Positions 33,769 to 43,245 of a stretch of DNA of 43,613 nucleotides are shown here, piece after piece. The stretch lies in NCBI GenBank assembly GCA_027459665.1, contig DAIDHN010000032.1, forward strand, positions 1 through 43,613. The letters are read 5' to 3'. Position 1 is the first letter of the stretch, and each line of letters opens with the position of its first letter. The notes below the pieces were generated by a model that was not told the DNA's origin, did no database searches, and was given only the letters and a program-made list of their open reading frames with translations. A program made the position numbers and the translations under genes. This DNA is from Chthonomonadaceae bacterium. GTDB lineage: Bacteria > Armatimonadota > Chthonomonadetes > Chthonomonadales > Chthonomonadaceae.

Positions 33769-34686
33769 ATGAACATCAAGCGTACCCTCAAAAATGGGTT
33801 CACACTCATCGAATTACTTGTAGTTATTGCCATTATTGCCATTCTGGCTGCCATTCTGTTCCCTGTGTTTGCACAGGCGCGTGAAAAAGCGCGACAGGCA
33901 TCCTGTGTCAGCAACCTGAAACAACTCGGTCTGGCATTTCTGATGTATGAGCAGGACTACGATGAAACCCTGCCGGCGGCAACCTACTTTCACTTTATTT
34001 ACCAAGACCCTTCAACAGGCCAATTCAACGGTCAGTCGCTGCTGGAACCGTACATCAAAAATCATCCTGCCATGAGCAGGGGTACTGTGTGGGTGTGCCC
34101 AGATCTGGGCACGTACTACCAGGGAAAAAACAGTTTTGGGCAGTTTCTATGCACCTATACAATGAACGTGTTTCTCAGCCCCTCTTCGGTAGGAGGCATT
34201 CCAGACACAGATACCTGCTATACCCCGCCCTCGCTGCAAACTTCTGTAGGCTGGAACGGCCCCAACTATTCTGCTGAGTCTAACCTGGATTACAACAACT
34301 ATCCCCCTCAGGGAATCACCGATTCTGCCATAGTAGAGCCAGCCAACACCGACCTGCTGTTTGAAGGATTTGTAGAAGACGGCAATGCAAGCACAGACCC
34401 GTATGTGGGCCTCTCTCCCCGCGATGGAGACTTTATGAGCACCCGCGGTTTCTGGTCTACGCAAACACTGGCCAACAACTACTGGGGTTACCCTGTTCAG
34501 CCTGCAACCACCCCCTGGCACAGTTCGGTGAACAACTACCTGTTCAACGATGGGCATGTAAAAGCCATGCCGCCTTCCAAACAGGGCTACAACATTCAAA
34601 CAGACCTGCAAAACATCTGGCTGACGCATGACGGACGCGGCGGCGCCCCGATTCCTCCTCCAGACCCCAACACATGCAACGGCTGA
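33769..34686 (+). CDS. DUF1559-type pseudopilin with H-X9-DG tail
   Basis: A 305-residue pseudopilin. The prepilin peptidase site is [12 protein letters not shown] (cleavage after G10, Glu at mature position 5), followed by the hydrophobic [14 protein letters not shown] helix and [17 protein letters not shown], a signature of the DUF1559/SBP_bac_10 family in Armatimonadota and Planctomycetota. Near the C-terminus [13 protein letters not shown] is the H-X9-DG motif. These proteins are thought to use a type II secretion or type IV pilus system, but their function is not known; no other pilus gene is in the window. CGGAG precedes ATG 33769. Confidence 0.92.
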   Translation: MNIKRTLKNGFTLIELLVVIAIIAILAAILFPVFAQAREKARQASCVSNLKQLGLAFLMYEQDYDETLPAATYFHFIYQDPSTGQFNGQSLLEPYIKNHPAMSRGTVWVCPDLGTYYQGKNSFGQFLCTYTMNVFLSPSSVGGIPDTDTCYTPPSLQTSVGWNGPNYSAESNLDYNNYPPQGITDSAIVEPANTDLLFEGFVEDGNASTDPYVGLSPRDGDFMSTRGFWSTQTLANNYWGYPVQPATTPWHSSVNNYLFNDGHVKAMPPSKQGYNIQTDLQNIWLTHDGRGGAPIPPPDPNTCNG

Positions 34687-34700
34687 TTACTGTTCAAAAG

Positions 34701-34727
34701 CCTCCTCCTGCACTAGGCAGGAGGAGG
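34701..34727 (+). promoter_or_regulatory. 11-bp hairpin overlapping the lipoprotein's ribosome-binding region
   Basis: CCTCCTCCTGC (34701-34711) and GCAGGAGGAGG (34717-34727) pair perfectly with a 5-base loop. The right arm is itself a strong Shine-Dalgarno sequence, so the left arm can mask it. A second AGGAG (34731-34735) lies only 4 bases before the ATG. Without a T-tract it is a poor terminator, which favours translational control or mRNA protection. Confidence 0.55.
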
Positions 34728-34739
34728 CAGAGGAGAAAA

Positions 34740-34919
34740 ATGCGCAAACTTTTATTCCCGGTTTTGCTGGCAGCAGCGGCAGGCATAGCGCTGGCCGGTT
34801 GTCATCAAACACCTGCCTCCCCCCCTCCTGCTACCGTAACAAACCGTACCGCTGTAGATAGAACGGGGCGCAACAGGGCCACATGGAGCCACCCCATGCC
34901 TACCGGCGCTGGAAGGTAG
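34740..34919 (+). CDS. 59-residue lipoprotein downstream of the pseudopilin
   Basis: MRKLLFPVLLAAAAGIALAGC is a lipoprotein signal with lipobox LAGC; the mature ~39 residues are Pro/Thr/Arg-rich with no recognised domain. The start is the ATG at 34740 with AGGAG four bases upstream. It lies 53 bases after the pseudopilin stop and is probably co-transcribed, with an intervening hairpin. Function unknown. Confidence 0.65.
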   Translation: MRKLLFPVLLAAAAGIALAGCHQTPASPPPATVTNRTAVDRTGRNRATWSHPMPTGAGR

Positions 34920-35004
34920 CAAACAATAATACGAACATCTGTTCATACTGCTTTAGCGGGGGCAGCAAAGGCTTGAATACAGTCGCTGCCTGCTTGTGCA
35001 TTGT

Positions 35005-35343
35005 CTAGCCGGGGGGCCAGGTCATAAAACGTCCGCCCAGCACGTGAAAATGTAGGTGATGCACCGTCTGCCCCCCGTTGTCTCCGGTATTGATCACAGT
35101 TCGAAACCCCTCGCTGTGCAGATGCAGTGCGAGGGCTGTTTTTTGTACAGCCTGCAGCGCCTGCCCCAGTACTCCCGCATCTTCCACCTCTACCAGCGAA
35201 TTGTAGTGCCTGCGAGGAATTACCAGTATATGCACAGGCGCCTGTGGCTGTATGTCTGGAAACGCGATAAAATCGTCGTCTTCATAAACCGGCGAGACCG
35301 CAATGGCCCCTGAAGCTATTTTGCAAAAGATACAGTCAGACAT
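35005..35343 (-). CDS. HIT-family nucleotide hydrolase/transferase (HinT-like)
   Basis: A 112-residue HIT protein: CIFCKIASGAIAVSPVYEDD at the N-terminus in shortened view (CIFC zinc pair, KIASG), IPRRHYNSL, and the catalytic histidine triad HHLHFHVLGGR. HinT-type enzymes hydrolyse adenosine phosphoramidates. GGAGG precedes ATG; it starts 2 bases after the radical SAM gene stop, so the pair is one operon. Confidence 0.93.
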   Translation of the reverse strand: MSDCIFCKIASGAIAVSPVYEDDDFIAFPDIQPQAPVHILVIPRRHYNSLVEVEDAGVLGQALQAVQKTALALHLHSEGFRTVINTGDNGGQTVHHLHFHVLGGRFMTWPPG

Positions 35344-35345
35344 GC

Positions 35346-37340
35346 TTACCTCCGGCTTGCAGAAAGCAGCGGAAGCGCGTTGGGTACAAATGCAATGTTT
35401 TCACGCCTCGCTTTACCGCTTTCAGTATAAGCCCTGTCACAGGCGTTGCAAAACGTGCAGGGGTCTGTGTGGCAGTCATTGGTGGGCCTCGCTTCACAAG
35501 CTCTTTTGTACTCTGCACGCAAATAGGCTTTGCTCACACCGCACAGTATATGGTCCCAGGGCAGTGGTTCGCTGAGGTCTTTCTGTCTGTTGGCAAAAAA
35601 GGCAGGGTCTATTTCAGCTTCTGCCAGTGCCTTCTGCCATCTTTCCAGGCTCAGATATTCGTCCCAGGCATCAAATACCTGACCAGATTTCCATGCCTGC
35701 TCCACTGCATCCGCTACCCTGCGGTCTCCCAGTGAAAGTACCGCCTCCAGGTGAGTGGCATCGGCGTCATTGGGGCGATAAGATACTGCACGGTCTTTGA
35801 GCGAGCGTTTGAGCATTTGCTGTTTTCTATCTATCTCTCCCCTGCTGTCCTGGCCATGCCACTGAAACGGCGTGAACGGTTTGGGCACAAACGCAGAAAC
35901 CCCTATCGTGATGTTGGGGTTTTTCACCCCGCACCGGCGTGCAACAGCGGCACACTTCTGAGCCAGCTGCCCTATTGCCAGCACATCTTCATCGGTTTCA
36001 GTGGGCAGCGAAATCATATAATAAAGCTTGAGGCGCTGCCAGCCGTTCTGGAATGCGGTTTCACAGGCAAGAAACAAATTCTCTTCAGTTACTCCCTTGT
36101 TCACCACATCCCGCATACGCTGCGAACCTGCCTCAGGTGCAAATGTAAGCCCCGTCTTGCGTACCTTGTTTATCTCCTGCACAAGGTGAACGCAGTCGCG
36201 GTCGGCGCGCAGTGAAGGCAGTGAAACCCCTACCTTGCTGTCTGCATACCGGTCTATCAAATCATGCACTACATCATTTACCCGGCTGTAATCTGCGGTA
36301 GAAAGCGATACCAGTGATATGTCTTCATGCCCGGTGTTTTTCACCAGTTCTTCTGCCAGCTGCGCCAGTTTTTCAGGAGTTTTCTCGCGCACTGGCCGGG
36401 TAATCATACCTGCCTGGCAGAATCGGCAGCCACGGGTGCAGCCGCGCATTACTTCGAGTGAGATGCGATCGTGCACAACTTCAATAAAGGGAATAATTGG
36501 CCGTGTTGGGTAATCAAGCGCATCCACATCTTTTACCCACTGCCGCTCCACGGCAGGGCGAATGCCTTCCCGCATGGGTTTCAGCCCCAAAAAGTGCGGC
36601 ATGGTATCAAAAATCAGCGATGCCTCCGCTTCAGTGCGGCCAGCAGCATGCAGACGCTCCAATCTCTGCTGCGGGGTTTCGTAACCTGCTTCATAGAAAC
36701 GAGGCACATAGCACCCTTCTATCTGTGCTATCTGAAAGAGCAGTTCTTCTCTTGAAAGCTCTCGGTATTGCTGATATGTGCTGGTAATTTGATCCATCAC
36801 CGCTTCGGCTTCCCCTATCACAAACACATCTATAAAAGGCGCCATTGGCTCAGGATTGAACGTTGCATGCCCGCCTGCAAATATGATGGGCCAGCGCCCT
36901 CCATCTGCTGGCGGCATATCTCTCTCAAGCGAATGAATGGGAATACCGCTCAGATCTAGCATATTGAGCACATTGGTGTACGAAAGCTCAAAAGAGAGCG
37001 CAAAGCCAATCAGATCAAATTGAGCCAGCGGGGTGCGGGTTTCGAGAGAAAAAAGCGGCATGCCGCTGCTGCGCATAGCCTGCTCCATATCAGGCCACGG
37101 GGCGTAGCTGCGTTCTGCCAGGCAGTCACTGCGCAAATTGATAAGATGGTACAAAATGCTGCATGCCAAATTAGACATGCCTATCTCATAGGCATCGGGA
37201 AATGCAATGACATACCGTACATCTACACTGCTGTGATCTTTCACAATAGAATTCAACTCGCCCCCGGTGTAGCGGGCTGGGCGCGCTACCTGAGGCAGAA
37301 TTTCCTCCAGCATGTCATCTATTTGAATACGAGTAAGCAT
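35346..37340 (-). CDS. TIGR03960-type B12-binding radical SAM protein
   Basis: A 664-residue protein of the TIGR03960 group. N-terminal B12-binding-like Rossmann region (AFPDAYEIGMSNLACSILY, FAGGHATFNPEPMAPFID), then the radical SAM domain with the [4Fe-4S] motif CTRGCRFCQAG (CxxxCxxC). Near the C-terminus CHTDPCTFCNAC is a further Cys cluster. The reaction is unknown; relatives are often beside DUF2344 genes, which are absent here. AAAGGA precedes ATG 37340. Promoter-like TATAAT lies at 37390-37395 (minus). Co-transcribed with the HIT gene. Confidence 0.9.
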   Translation of the reverse strand: MLTRIQIDDMLEEILPQVARPARYTGGELNSIVKDHSSVDVRYVIAFPDAYEIGMSNLACSILYHLINLRSDCLAERSYAPWPDMEQAMRSSGMPLFSLETRTPLAQFDLIGFALSFELSYTNVLNMLDLSGIPIHSLERDMPPADGGRWPIIFAGGHATFNPEPMAPFIDVFVIGEAEAVMDQITSTYQQYRELSREELLFQIAQIEGCYVPRFYEAGYETPQQRLERLHAAGRTEAEASLIFDTMPHFLGLKPMREGIRPAVERQWVKDVDALDYPTRPIIPFIEVVHDRISLEVMRGCTRGCRFCQAGMITRPVREKTPEKLAQLAEELVKNTGHEDISLVSLSTADYSRVNDVVHDLIDRYADSKVGVSLPSLRADRDCVHLVQEINKVRKTGLTFAPEAGSQRMRDVVNKGVTEENLFLACETAFQNGWQRLKLYYMISLPTETDEDVLAIGQLAQKCAAVARRCGVKNPNITIGVSAFVPKPFTPFQWHGQDSRGEIDRKQQMLKRSLKDRAVSYRPNDADATHLEAVLSLGDRRVADAVEQAWKSGQVFDAWDEYLSLERWQKALAEAEIDPAFFANRQKDLSEPLPWDHILCGVSKAYLRAEYKRACEARPTNDCHTDPCTFCNACDRAYTESGKARRENIAFVPNALPLLSASRR

Positions 37341-37389
37341 TTATCTTCCTTTCACAAACTCATCCCGGGCAATATTCTGTAATAGGGAT

Positions 37390-37395
37390 ATTATA
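37390..37395 (-). promoter_or_regulatory. -10 element of the radical SAM-HIT operon
   Basis: TATAAT on the minus strand, ~50 bases before ATG 37340; the hexamer 17 bases upstream is poor (GGTGTT). The remaining 37396-37491 gap shows nothing else. Confidence 0.5.
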
Positions 37396-37491
37396 ACATG
37401 CCTGCTGCAGAAAACACCTGAGCAAGCAGGCGAAACCGGATAAACCTGCGTTTTACAAACGATTGTGCAGAGCATGCAGCAAAAGGCAAAG

Positions 37492-38727
37492 TCAGTTTAC
37501 AAGAACGATTCCCTGCAGCCCTGCCAGCATAAATGTGTTGCTTCTGTGCCCCGAAGAAACATCTTTCATCGTGTGTTGAGTTCGAATGGTTACAGCTGCT
37601 TTGCCGGGGTTCACGGCCGCCAGCCCGCGCGAAAACCGTCGCTGCCAGCTGCCATCCGTCTGCTGTGCCGAGTCGCCAACAGGTTTTCCCAGATCAACAT
37701 CGTATTCCGGGTACCACCAGTGTTGGCCTCTCCATCTGGTACTGAGGTCATATGAGTAGTATGCGCCAAGCAGAAGAGCGGTTGCCAGCCCGAATACCAT
37801 GCGCTTATGCTGCGAAAAACCATGCTGCAGCAGAGCGGTTTGCTGTTGCTGTGGCAGTTTCCAGGCATTGTAAGGGCATTGCACGCCGCTGCCGCACGAA
37901 AGCGTGGTAAGCACAGGCTGCTGTGCATGAGTAAGCCACCACAAACAGATGTCGGCCGCCTCCTGCCAGGTACGCTTCCCTTTTATCACCGAATTTACAT
38001 AATCTTCCAGCAGAACCCCATTCAGCCATGGTGCAGCTTCACGTCCTGCCTGGTTTGCCATTACCACACAGCTTTTTCCAACCAGTTCACGCACGCGGGC
38101 GGCAAGCGTGGTTTTTGCCTGTCTCCATGTACTGTTCAGCCAGTTCAAATCGCTGTATCTGCCTGTGCCATTCGATTGAAAATGAAGCGTATGATTCTTA
38201 AACAGATTGCACTCCCAACTGTCAAACCAGGGACTCATGCTGTCTAGAAACACACCATCCAGGTCTAGTTGACTACTATGTCGCAAACAGCGTTTGGCAA
38301 GCCACTCTACTACCTCAGGCTGGCCAAGATTCAGCATGGCGCTCCCTGGCCAGCCTTTCACAATAGAGCCGTCGGTGTAGCGCAGCCAGGCATCTTTGGG
38401 CATGTTGGGCGTATTCAGCGGCGCATCGGGCGCGCCAGTGTACTCCAGCAGCCTGAACTGGGGATTGATTTGTCTTATCTGCCTGAGATTGGCGTTGGTT
38501 TTTCTGATCTGCTCAGCATCACTGTAATCTACATCAATCCCGCCCAAACAGAGGCTGCATCGGGCTGCATACTCCAGTTCCTGCCGGCTCATATGAGGAC
38601 CAATGCCAACGCCATAGCAATTGGTAATGCGAATAGTGCGTGCGGGCGTAGGGGAAGCATTGGCAGTTCTCTCAACACCGGCACACAGCGCTGCCATCAG
38701 TATCTCACGCCTGGTATATGGTCTCAT
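37492..38727 (-). CDS. Putative secreted glycoside hydrolase (GHL15-like), Tat signal
   Basis: A 411-residue protein starting MRPYTRREILMAALCAG, a twin-arginine-like signal. The barrel region contains GGIDVDYSDAEQ, LLEYTGAPDAP, SAMLNLGQPEVVEWL and the acid-rich LDLDGVFLDSMSPW, which resembles the hypothetical glycosyl hydrolase family 15 (PF14885) where an Asp ends strand 4. Aromatic GQHWWYPEYDVDLGKPVG lies later. Substrate unknown. ATG 38727 follows AGGAG by 10 bases; an in-frame start 39 bases earlier lacks the signal. It stands alone between two operons. Confidence 0.68.
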   Translation of the reverse strand: MRPYTRREILMAALCAGVERTANASPTPARTIRITNCYGVGIGPHMSRQELEYAARCSLCLGGIDVDYSDAEQIRKTNANLRQIRQINPQFRLLEYTGAPDAPLNTPNMPKDAWLRYTDGSIVKGWPGSAMLNLGQPEVVEWLAKRCLRHSSQLDLDGVFLDSMSPWFDSWECNLFKNHTLHFQSNGTGRYSDLNWLNSTWRQAKTTLAARVRELVGKSCVVMANQAGREAAPWLNGVLLEDYVNSVIKGKRTWQEAADICLWWLTHAQQPVLTTLSCGSGVQCPYNAWKLPQQQQTALLQHGFSQHKRMVFGLATALLLGAYYSYDLSTRWRGQHWWYPEYDVDLGKPVGDSAQQTDGSWQRRFSRGLAAVNPGKAAVTIRTQHTMKDVSSGHRSNTFMLAGLQGIVLVN

Positions 38728-38775
38728 TTTAGTATTTCTCCTGTACAGCATAGCGCTGCGCTGCAAAACCTTCTC

Positions 38776-40374
38776 TTACCTGCAAGGAGGTATGGTTTCA
38801 TACAAAGGCAGCTGTACACGCACCAGTGTTCCCTTGCCGATCTGGCTCATCCATTCAATGCTGCCCTGGTGTGCAAGCACAATCTCCCTGCAAATAGCCA
38901 GCCCCAAACCTGTACCGCCCTGCGCACGCGTTCGAGAGGCATCAGCACGGTAAAACCTCTCTCCAAGATGAGGCAGATGCACTGCCGCAATGCCTTCTCC
39001 TGTGTCTTCTACTTCCAGCAAAAGCATTCTTACTGTTTGCTGGCGGGCGCGCACTGCTACCTTACCTTGTTCAGGAGTGTAGCGCAGTGCATTGTCAAGC
39101 AGGTTGGTAACCAGCCTGGCCAGTTGTTCAGCATTGCCTGCCGCGGCCAGGTTTTCAGGCTCTATAACCAAACTTACAGCAGGTGAATGCGGGCGTGCAG
39201 TAGATTTTATACAATGCTCCAGCAAATCTCGCACTGCCACCAGTTCCACATGCAACGGACGCACTCCGCTGTCCAGCAGCGCCAGCAAAAGCAGGTCTTG
39301 CACCAGTTTACGCATCTGGTCGGCTGCGCCATCCATATCAGCTACGGCTTCCCTTGTTTCCTCACTCAGCCCTGTTTCTTCCAACAGCAGACTGGTATTG
39401 GCTTTGATCACAGTAAGCGGTGTTTTCAGTTCATGCGATGCATCCGCAGTAAAGCGCTTCTGCAGCTCCACCAGTTCCTGCAGCTGCTTCACCAGCGCCT
39501 CCCTTTCTGCAAAAGCTCCTTCCAGTCTTTCCAGCATACCGTTGCAAGTAGCTGCCAGCTGCGCAAACTCATCTGCGCCAGCTGCGGGCAGCCTTTCAGA
39601 CAGGTGGTCTGCGCTCATGTGCTGCAGTGAGCGGCTTATCTGGCGTACTGGCTGCAGGGCGCTGCCGGTGAGCGCTGCTCCTCCCAGGGCAGAGAGCAGA
39701 ACGGCAAAGGGGAAGAGGGTCAGCAGGGCGCGGTCTACATTCTCAAGAGTATGCTGCATCCCTGCCAGCGAAACGCTGAATTGATACACCACAGTGCCGC
39801 CGCCGCCTTTTAGTGTTCCCATAAGTACACGCACAATACTGCTGCCCTGCTGCACTGTGCCATATGCCTCTCCATGCAGAGCGCGCTGCAATAAAGGTTT
39901 ACTCAACAGCGGAGACGGCGGGTTAAACGGCAGCGGATTGCCGTATACATCAAAAAAGTGCGGCATCCCTCCTGCAGGTCCGCCAGGGCCAGGCCGATGA
40001 AAACGTCTGCCTTCTGGTCTTCTGAGGGCAAAACCAGGCTGACCGCCTGGCGGTGCGCCAGGCATACCGCCAAACCTGGGAGGGCCGCCGGGCGGGCTGC
40101 CCATCATGCCGTCAAATCCGGGGCCAGGCGGGCCACCCGGCATGCCGCCAAAACCTGGCCCCCCATTGCGGGGTGGAGCAGGCGGCATATGCTGCAAATG
40201 AGAGGCCCTTGCTGCCAGTTCCTGATCGGCTGCGCGCAGCAAATTGCTTTCTACTACAAAATGCAGTACAGCGCCCAGTAAAACAAACAAAAGGGCAAGC
40301 ACTGCAATATTCCAGGCTAGCAGTCTTGCCCGTACACTGTGCAAGAGGGGAAAATCATGACCGGCTTTGCTCAT
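38776..40374 (-). CDS. Sensor histidine kinase with Gly/Pro/Met-rich external domain
   Basis: A 532-residue kinase: TM1 (~20-41), an external domain (~42-215) whose first part (~63-137) is Gly/Pro/Met-rich with repeats such as GFGGMPG and PPGGPPRFGGMPG, TM2 (~216-236), HAMP (~237-290), HisKA with H314 in DASHELKTPL, and HATPase_c (N box LLDNAL near 428, G box DTGEGI and GGTGLGLAI). It autophosphorylates and passes phosphate to the regulator encoded just upstream. ATG 40374 overlaps the regulator gene by 20 bases with GAGGA before it. A Met-rich segment suggests metal or redox sensing, but this is inference. Confidence 0.92.
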   Translation of the reverse strand: MSKAGHDFPLLHSVRARLLAWNIAVLALLFVLLGAVLHFVVESNLLRAADQELAARASHLQHMPPAPPRNGGPGFGGMPGGPPGPGFDGMMGSPPGGPPRFGGMPGAPPGGQPGFALRRPEGRRFHRPGPGGPAGGMPHFFDVYGNPLPFNPPSPLLSKPLLQRALHGEAYGTVQQGSSIVRVLMGTLKGGGGTVVYQFSVSLAGMQHTLENVDRALLTLFPFAVLLSALGGAALTGSALQPVRQISRSLQHMSADHLSERLPAAGADEFAQLAATCNGMLERLEGAFAEREALVKQLQELVELQKRFTADASHELKTPLTVIKANTSLLLEETGLSEETREAVADMDGAADQMRKLVQDLLLLALLDSGVRPLHVELVAVRDLLEHCIKSTARPHSPAVSLVIEPENLAAAGNAEQLARLVTNLLDNALRYTPEQGKVAVRARQQTVRMLLLEVEDTGEGIAAVHLPHLGERFYRADASRTRAQGGTGLGLAICREIVLAHQGSIEWMSQIGKGTLVRVQLPLYETIPPCR

Positions 40375-41053
40375 GTTCCTCACTTTCAGGCCGGCGCAGA
40401 GTGTACCCCAGCCCACGCACTGTATGAATGAGCTTATCGGGAAAATCTGCATCTATTTTTTTGCGCAGCAGACCTATGTATACATCTACTACATTTGAGA
40501 AATTGTCTTCATCCTGCCAAAAGCGTTCCTGTATCGTATCGCGTGATAGCACACGGCCTTCGTTGGCGGCAAGCGCCTCAAGCAAAACGTATTCGCGGGC
40601 ACTCAGAGCAATATCTCTGCCAGCCCTGCTTACCCGGTGCAGTATGGTATCTACTTCCAGATCATGAATGCGAATCAGACGGGAGCGATGTACCTGCTCA
40701 CGTCGCAGCAGGGCCTGTACGCGGGCAAGCAGTTCTGGAAAAGCAAATGGTTTGGGCAGATAATCATCTGCTCCAGCCTCAAGCCCCTCTACTCTTTCGG
40801 GCACTGCACTTTTTGCCGTAAGCATGAGTATGGGCATGCTGCAGCGCTTCTCACGCAATGTGCGGCATATCTGCATGCCATCCATGCCAGGCAGCATCAA
40901 ATCAAGCACAGTCAGTGCATACTCGCCAGTAAGAGCCTGCCGCAGTCCTTCTAGGCCATCGCTGGCCAGCGTTACCTCAAAGCCTGCTTTTTCCAGTCCG
41001 CGCTGCACAGCCCGCGCAATGGCCGGCTCGTCTTCCACATACAGTATGCGCAT
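40355..41053 (-). CDS. OmpR/PhoB-family response regulator
   Basis: A 232-residue two-domain regulator. Receiver: acidic VEDEP, phosphoacceptor D51 in VLDLMLPGMDG, T in LMLTAK and Lys ~101. C-terminal winged helix with LSAREYVLLEALAANEG and the terminal VRGLGYTLRR. It binds DNA as a phospho-dimer and forms a pair with the overlapping kinase gene. AGGAGG precedes ATG; TATAGT upstream (~41085-41090, minus) may be the -10. Confidence 0.95.
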   Translation of the reverse strand: MRILYVEDEPAIARAVQRGLEKAGFEVTLASDGLEGLRQALTGEYALTVLDLMLPGMDGMQICRTLREKRCSMPILMLTAKSAVPERVEGLEAGADDYLPKPFAFPELLARVQALLRREQVHRSRLIRIHDLEVDTILHRVSRAGRDIALSAREYVLLEALAANEGRVLSRDTIQERFWQDEDNFSNVVDVYIGLLRKKIDADFPDKLIHTVRGLGYTLRRPESEEHEQSRS

Positions 41054-41128
41054 CGTCTGTCCTCCTGCTTCCCTGGTTTATGTGCACTATACCAGCAAGA
41101 GATGAAACAGAAATGAATAAATACCGGT

Positions 41129-42094
41129 TCACCCCTGGCGCATCTGGGCTATCAGTTCTGCTTCCTGTTCACGCGTAATTGCCTCAGGATACTGCTGACC
41201 CAGCGCCCATTCGCGTGTGTCACGCACTGTTTCAACAGGCGTGCGCATAGTATAGCCAGCCTGCATGGCATGCTGGCTGCACAGGTGCATGTGTCTGCGC
41301 TGTGCATGCCCCGCAGGCCGGTAAAGGGGAAGCTGCATAAAATTGAGTTTCGCCTTCTGCAAAATTACAGCAGATACCCAAATCGGATTTTCCACGCCAA
41401 GCACGCCCATAAATTCCGCCCAGGTAATTCTTGGGCCGGCAATGTTGAAAGCCCCTGTCAGATTCTGCTCCAAAGCCGTTACCGTAAAGTGAGCCAGATC
41501 ACGCACATCTGCTACCTGCAAATAGTCGTCGCCTTCACCGGGCGCCAGCATTTCGCCACCCAAAGCGGCTCGCCATATCCACCATGGATACCTCTGGCTC
41601 GGGTCAAACGGGCCGGTAACACCCTGTGGGCGCAGCAGAATCGCTCGGTCTTTACAGGCCTCCTGCACAATATTTTCACAGGTCACCTTTACCTTACCAT
41701 AGGTAACATTGTCCAGTTCAGTCACTTCTTCGGCAGCAGGTTCCTTGCGCAGATGATCTTCTGTAATTGGAACCGGATCACAATCGCTGTACACGGCAAC
41801 CGAACTGACAAACAAATAGCGATTCACCCGGCTGCCCAGCGCCTGCGTACTGCAGCGCACCTGCTGGGCGTTGTACCCGCTCACATCAATGCATGCATCC
41901 CATTCTCTTCCCAACAGCGCATGCAGGCCGGTAGGACCATGATCACGGTTGCCATAAAGACGTTCTACCTCGGGCTGCAGCGGATCAGGAGACTGTCCTC
42001 TGGTAAACACGCTTACCTCATGCCCTGCTGCCAGAAATGCTTCGACTATATGCCTGCCAATAAAAATTGTGCCGCCCAGAATTAGGATTTTCAC
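41129..42094 (-). CDS. NAD-dependent epimerase/dehydratase family protein
   Basis: A ~321-residue extended SDR. NAD-binding GGTIFIGRHIVEAF, catalytic-type YGKVKVTCE (YxxxK), SSVAVYSD, LLRPQGVTGPFDPSQR and YLQVADVRDLAHF are clear. It resembles nucleoside-diphosphate-sugar epimerases often called 'isoflavone reductase/CSP41-like', but the substrate is unknown. The start is uncertain: GTG 42094 gives the family N-terminus VKILILGG without a clear ribosome-binding site; TTG 42112 is an alternative. Confidence 0.82.
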   Translation of the reverse strand: MKILILGGTIFIGRHIVEAFLAAGHEVSVFTRGQSPDPLQPEVERLYGNRDHGPTGLHALLGREWDACIDVSGYNAQQVRCSTQALGSRVNRYLFVSSVAVYSDCDPVPITEDHLRKEPAAEEVTELDNVTYGKVKVTCENIVQEACKDRAILLRPQGVTGPFDPSQRYPWWIWRAALGGEMLAPGEGDDYLQVADVRDLAHFTVTALEQNLTGAFNIAGPRITWAEFMGVLGVENPIWVSAVILQKAKLNFMQLPLYRPAGHAQRRHMHLCSQHAMQAGYTMRTPVETVRDTREWALGQQYPEAITREQEAELIAQMRQG

Positions 42095-42236
42095 AACATC
42101 ATTGTGGCACAATCTTTATGAATACTCTTTTTTCCTGTAGAGGCGGCAGCAGAGACAAATTCTTCTGTTTGCGGGTACTCTGACAGGAAGAAATTGCAAG
42201 CACTGGCTTTTGTGTTATCTGTAGCAATTCTAACGA

Positions 42237-42250
42237 CGCGCAAAAGCGCG
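42237..42250 (+). promoter_or_regulatory. Short hairpin in the galE leader
   Basis: CGCGC-AAAA-GCGCG (42237-42250) lies ~20 bases before the galE ATG. A weak promoter TTGCAA...TATCTG (42194-42221) precedes it. Confidence 0.35.
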
Positions 42251-42270
42251 ATACTGGCAAGGAGCAAACT

Positions 42271-43245
42271 ATGATACTGGTAACCGGCGGAGCAGGTTAC
42301 ATTGGCAGCCATTATGTGCAGTATGCCCTGGAACAAGGTGAACAGGTAGTCGTACTGGATAATCTGGTGTTTGGGCATCGCGAGGCAGTTCCTGAAGGAG
42401 TAGAACTGATAACAGGTGACATGGGCGATACTGACTTAATGAACAAAATTTTCACCGAGCACAATATTGATGCAGTAGTTCATTTCGCGGCCTACGCCTA
42501 TGTTGGAGAATCGGTGACAGACCCATGCAAGTACTACAATAACAACACTGTGGCCACACTCAATGTGCTGGATGCCATGCGGCGGCATAAGGTAAATCGT
42601 TTTGTATTTTCTTCTACCTGTGCTACTTTCGGCAACCCGGTACGCGTGCCAATGGATGAAGAACATCCACAAAGCCCCATCAATCCTTACGGCCAGTCGA
42701 AGTATTTTGTAGAACAAATTTTGCGTGCCTATCACCATGCCTACGGGTTTCAGTTTGTTTCTCTGCGCTACTTCAATGCAGCAGGCGCCGACCCAAAAGG
42801 CCGCATTGGAGAAAGCCATGACCCCGAAACACACCTTATTCCACTCATAATGCAAACGGCACAGGGAAAGCGCCAGCACATTGGCATTTTTGGTACAGAC
42901 TACGATACTCCCGATGGCACCTGCATTCGCGACTACATTCATATTCTAGACCTGGCACAGGCGCATGATTTGGCCCTGAAACGATTGCGCTCCGGAGGCG
43001 AAAGCGCTTTCTACAATCTGGGAACAGAACAGGGCTATTCGGTGCGCGAGGTAGTAAGCGTGTGCGAAAAAGTATGCGGTCGCAAAATCGCCGTGCAGGA
43101 ACTGCCTCGTCGCGCAGGCGACCCGCCAAGGCTGGTCGCATCGGCCTCAAGAGCAAAAAAGGAACTTGGCTGGCAGCCCCGCTTTGAAAATCTGGAAGAG
43201 ATAGCACAAACAGCCTGGAACTGGGAGACCAGTCGCAGGTATTAG
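42271..43245 (+). CDS. galE: UDP-glucose 4-epimerase
   Basis: A 324-residue GalE interconverting UDP-glucose and UDP-galactose. NAD-binding GGAGYIGSHYVQ, HFAAYAYVGESV, SSTCATFG, the catalytic YGQSKYFVE (YxxxK), RYFNAAGADPKGRIGE and NLGTEQGYSVREV are all GalE features. AAGGAG precedes ATG by 7 bases. It is likely monocistronic: the opposite-strand hairpin at 43352 follows. Confidence 0.95.
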   Translation: MILVTGGAGYIGSHYVQYALEQGEQVVVLDNLVFGHREAVPEGVELITGDMGDTDLMNKIFTEHNIDAVVHFAAYAYVGESVTDPCKYYNNNTVATLNVLDAMRRHKVNRFVFSSTCATFGNPVRVPMDEEHPQSPINPYGQSKYFVEQILRAYHHAYGFQFVSLRYFNAAGADPKGRIGESHDPETHLIPLIMQTAQGKRQHIGIFGTDYDTPDGTCIRDYIHILDLAQAHDLALKRLRSGGESAFYNLGTEQGYSVREVVSVCEKVCGRKIAVQELPRRAGDPPRLVASASRAKKELGWQPRFENLEEIAQTAWNWETSRRY

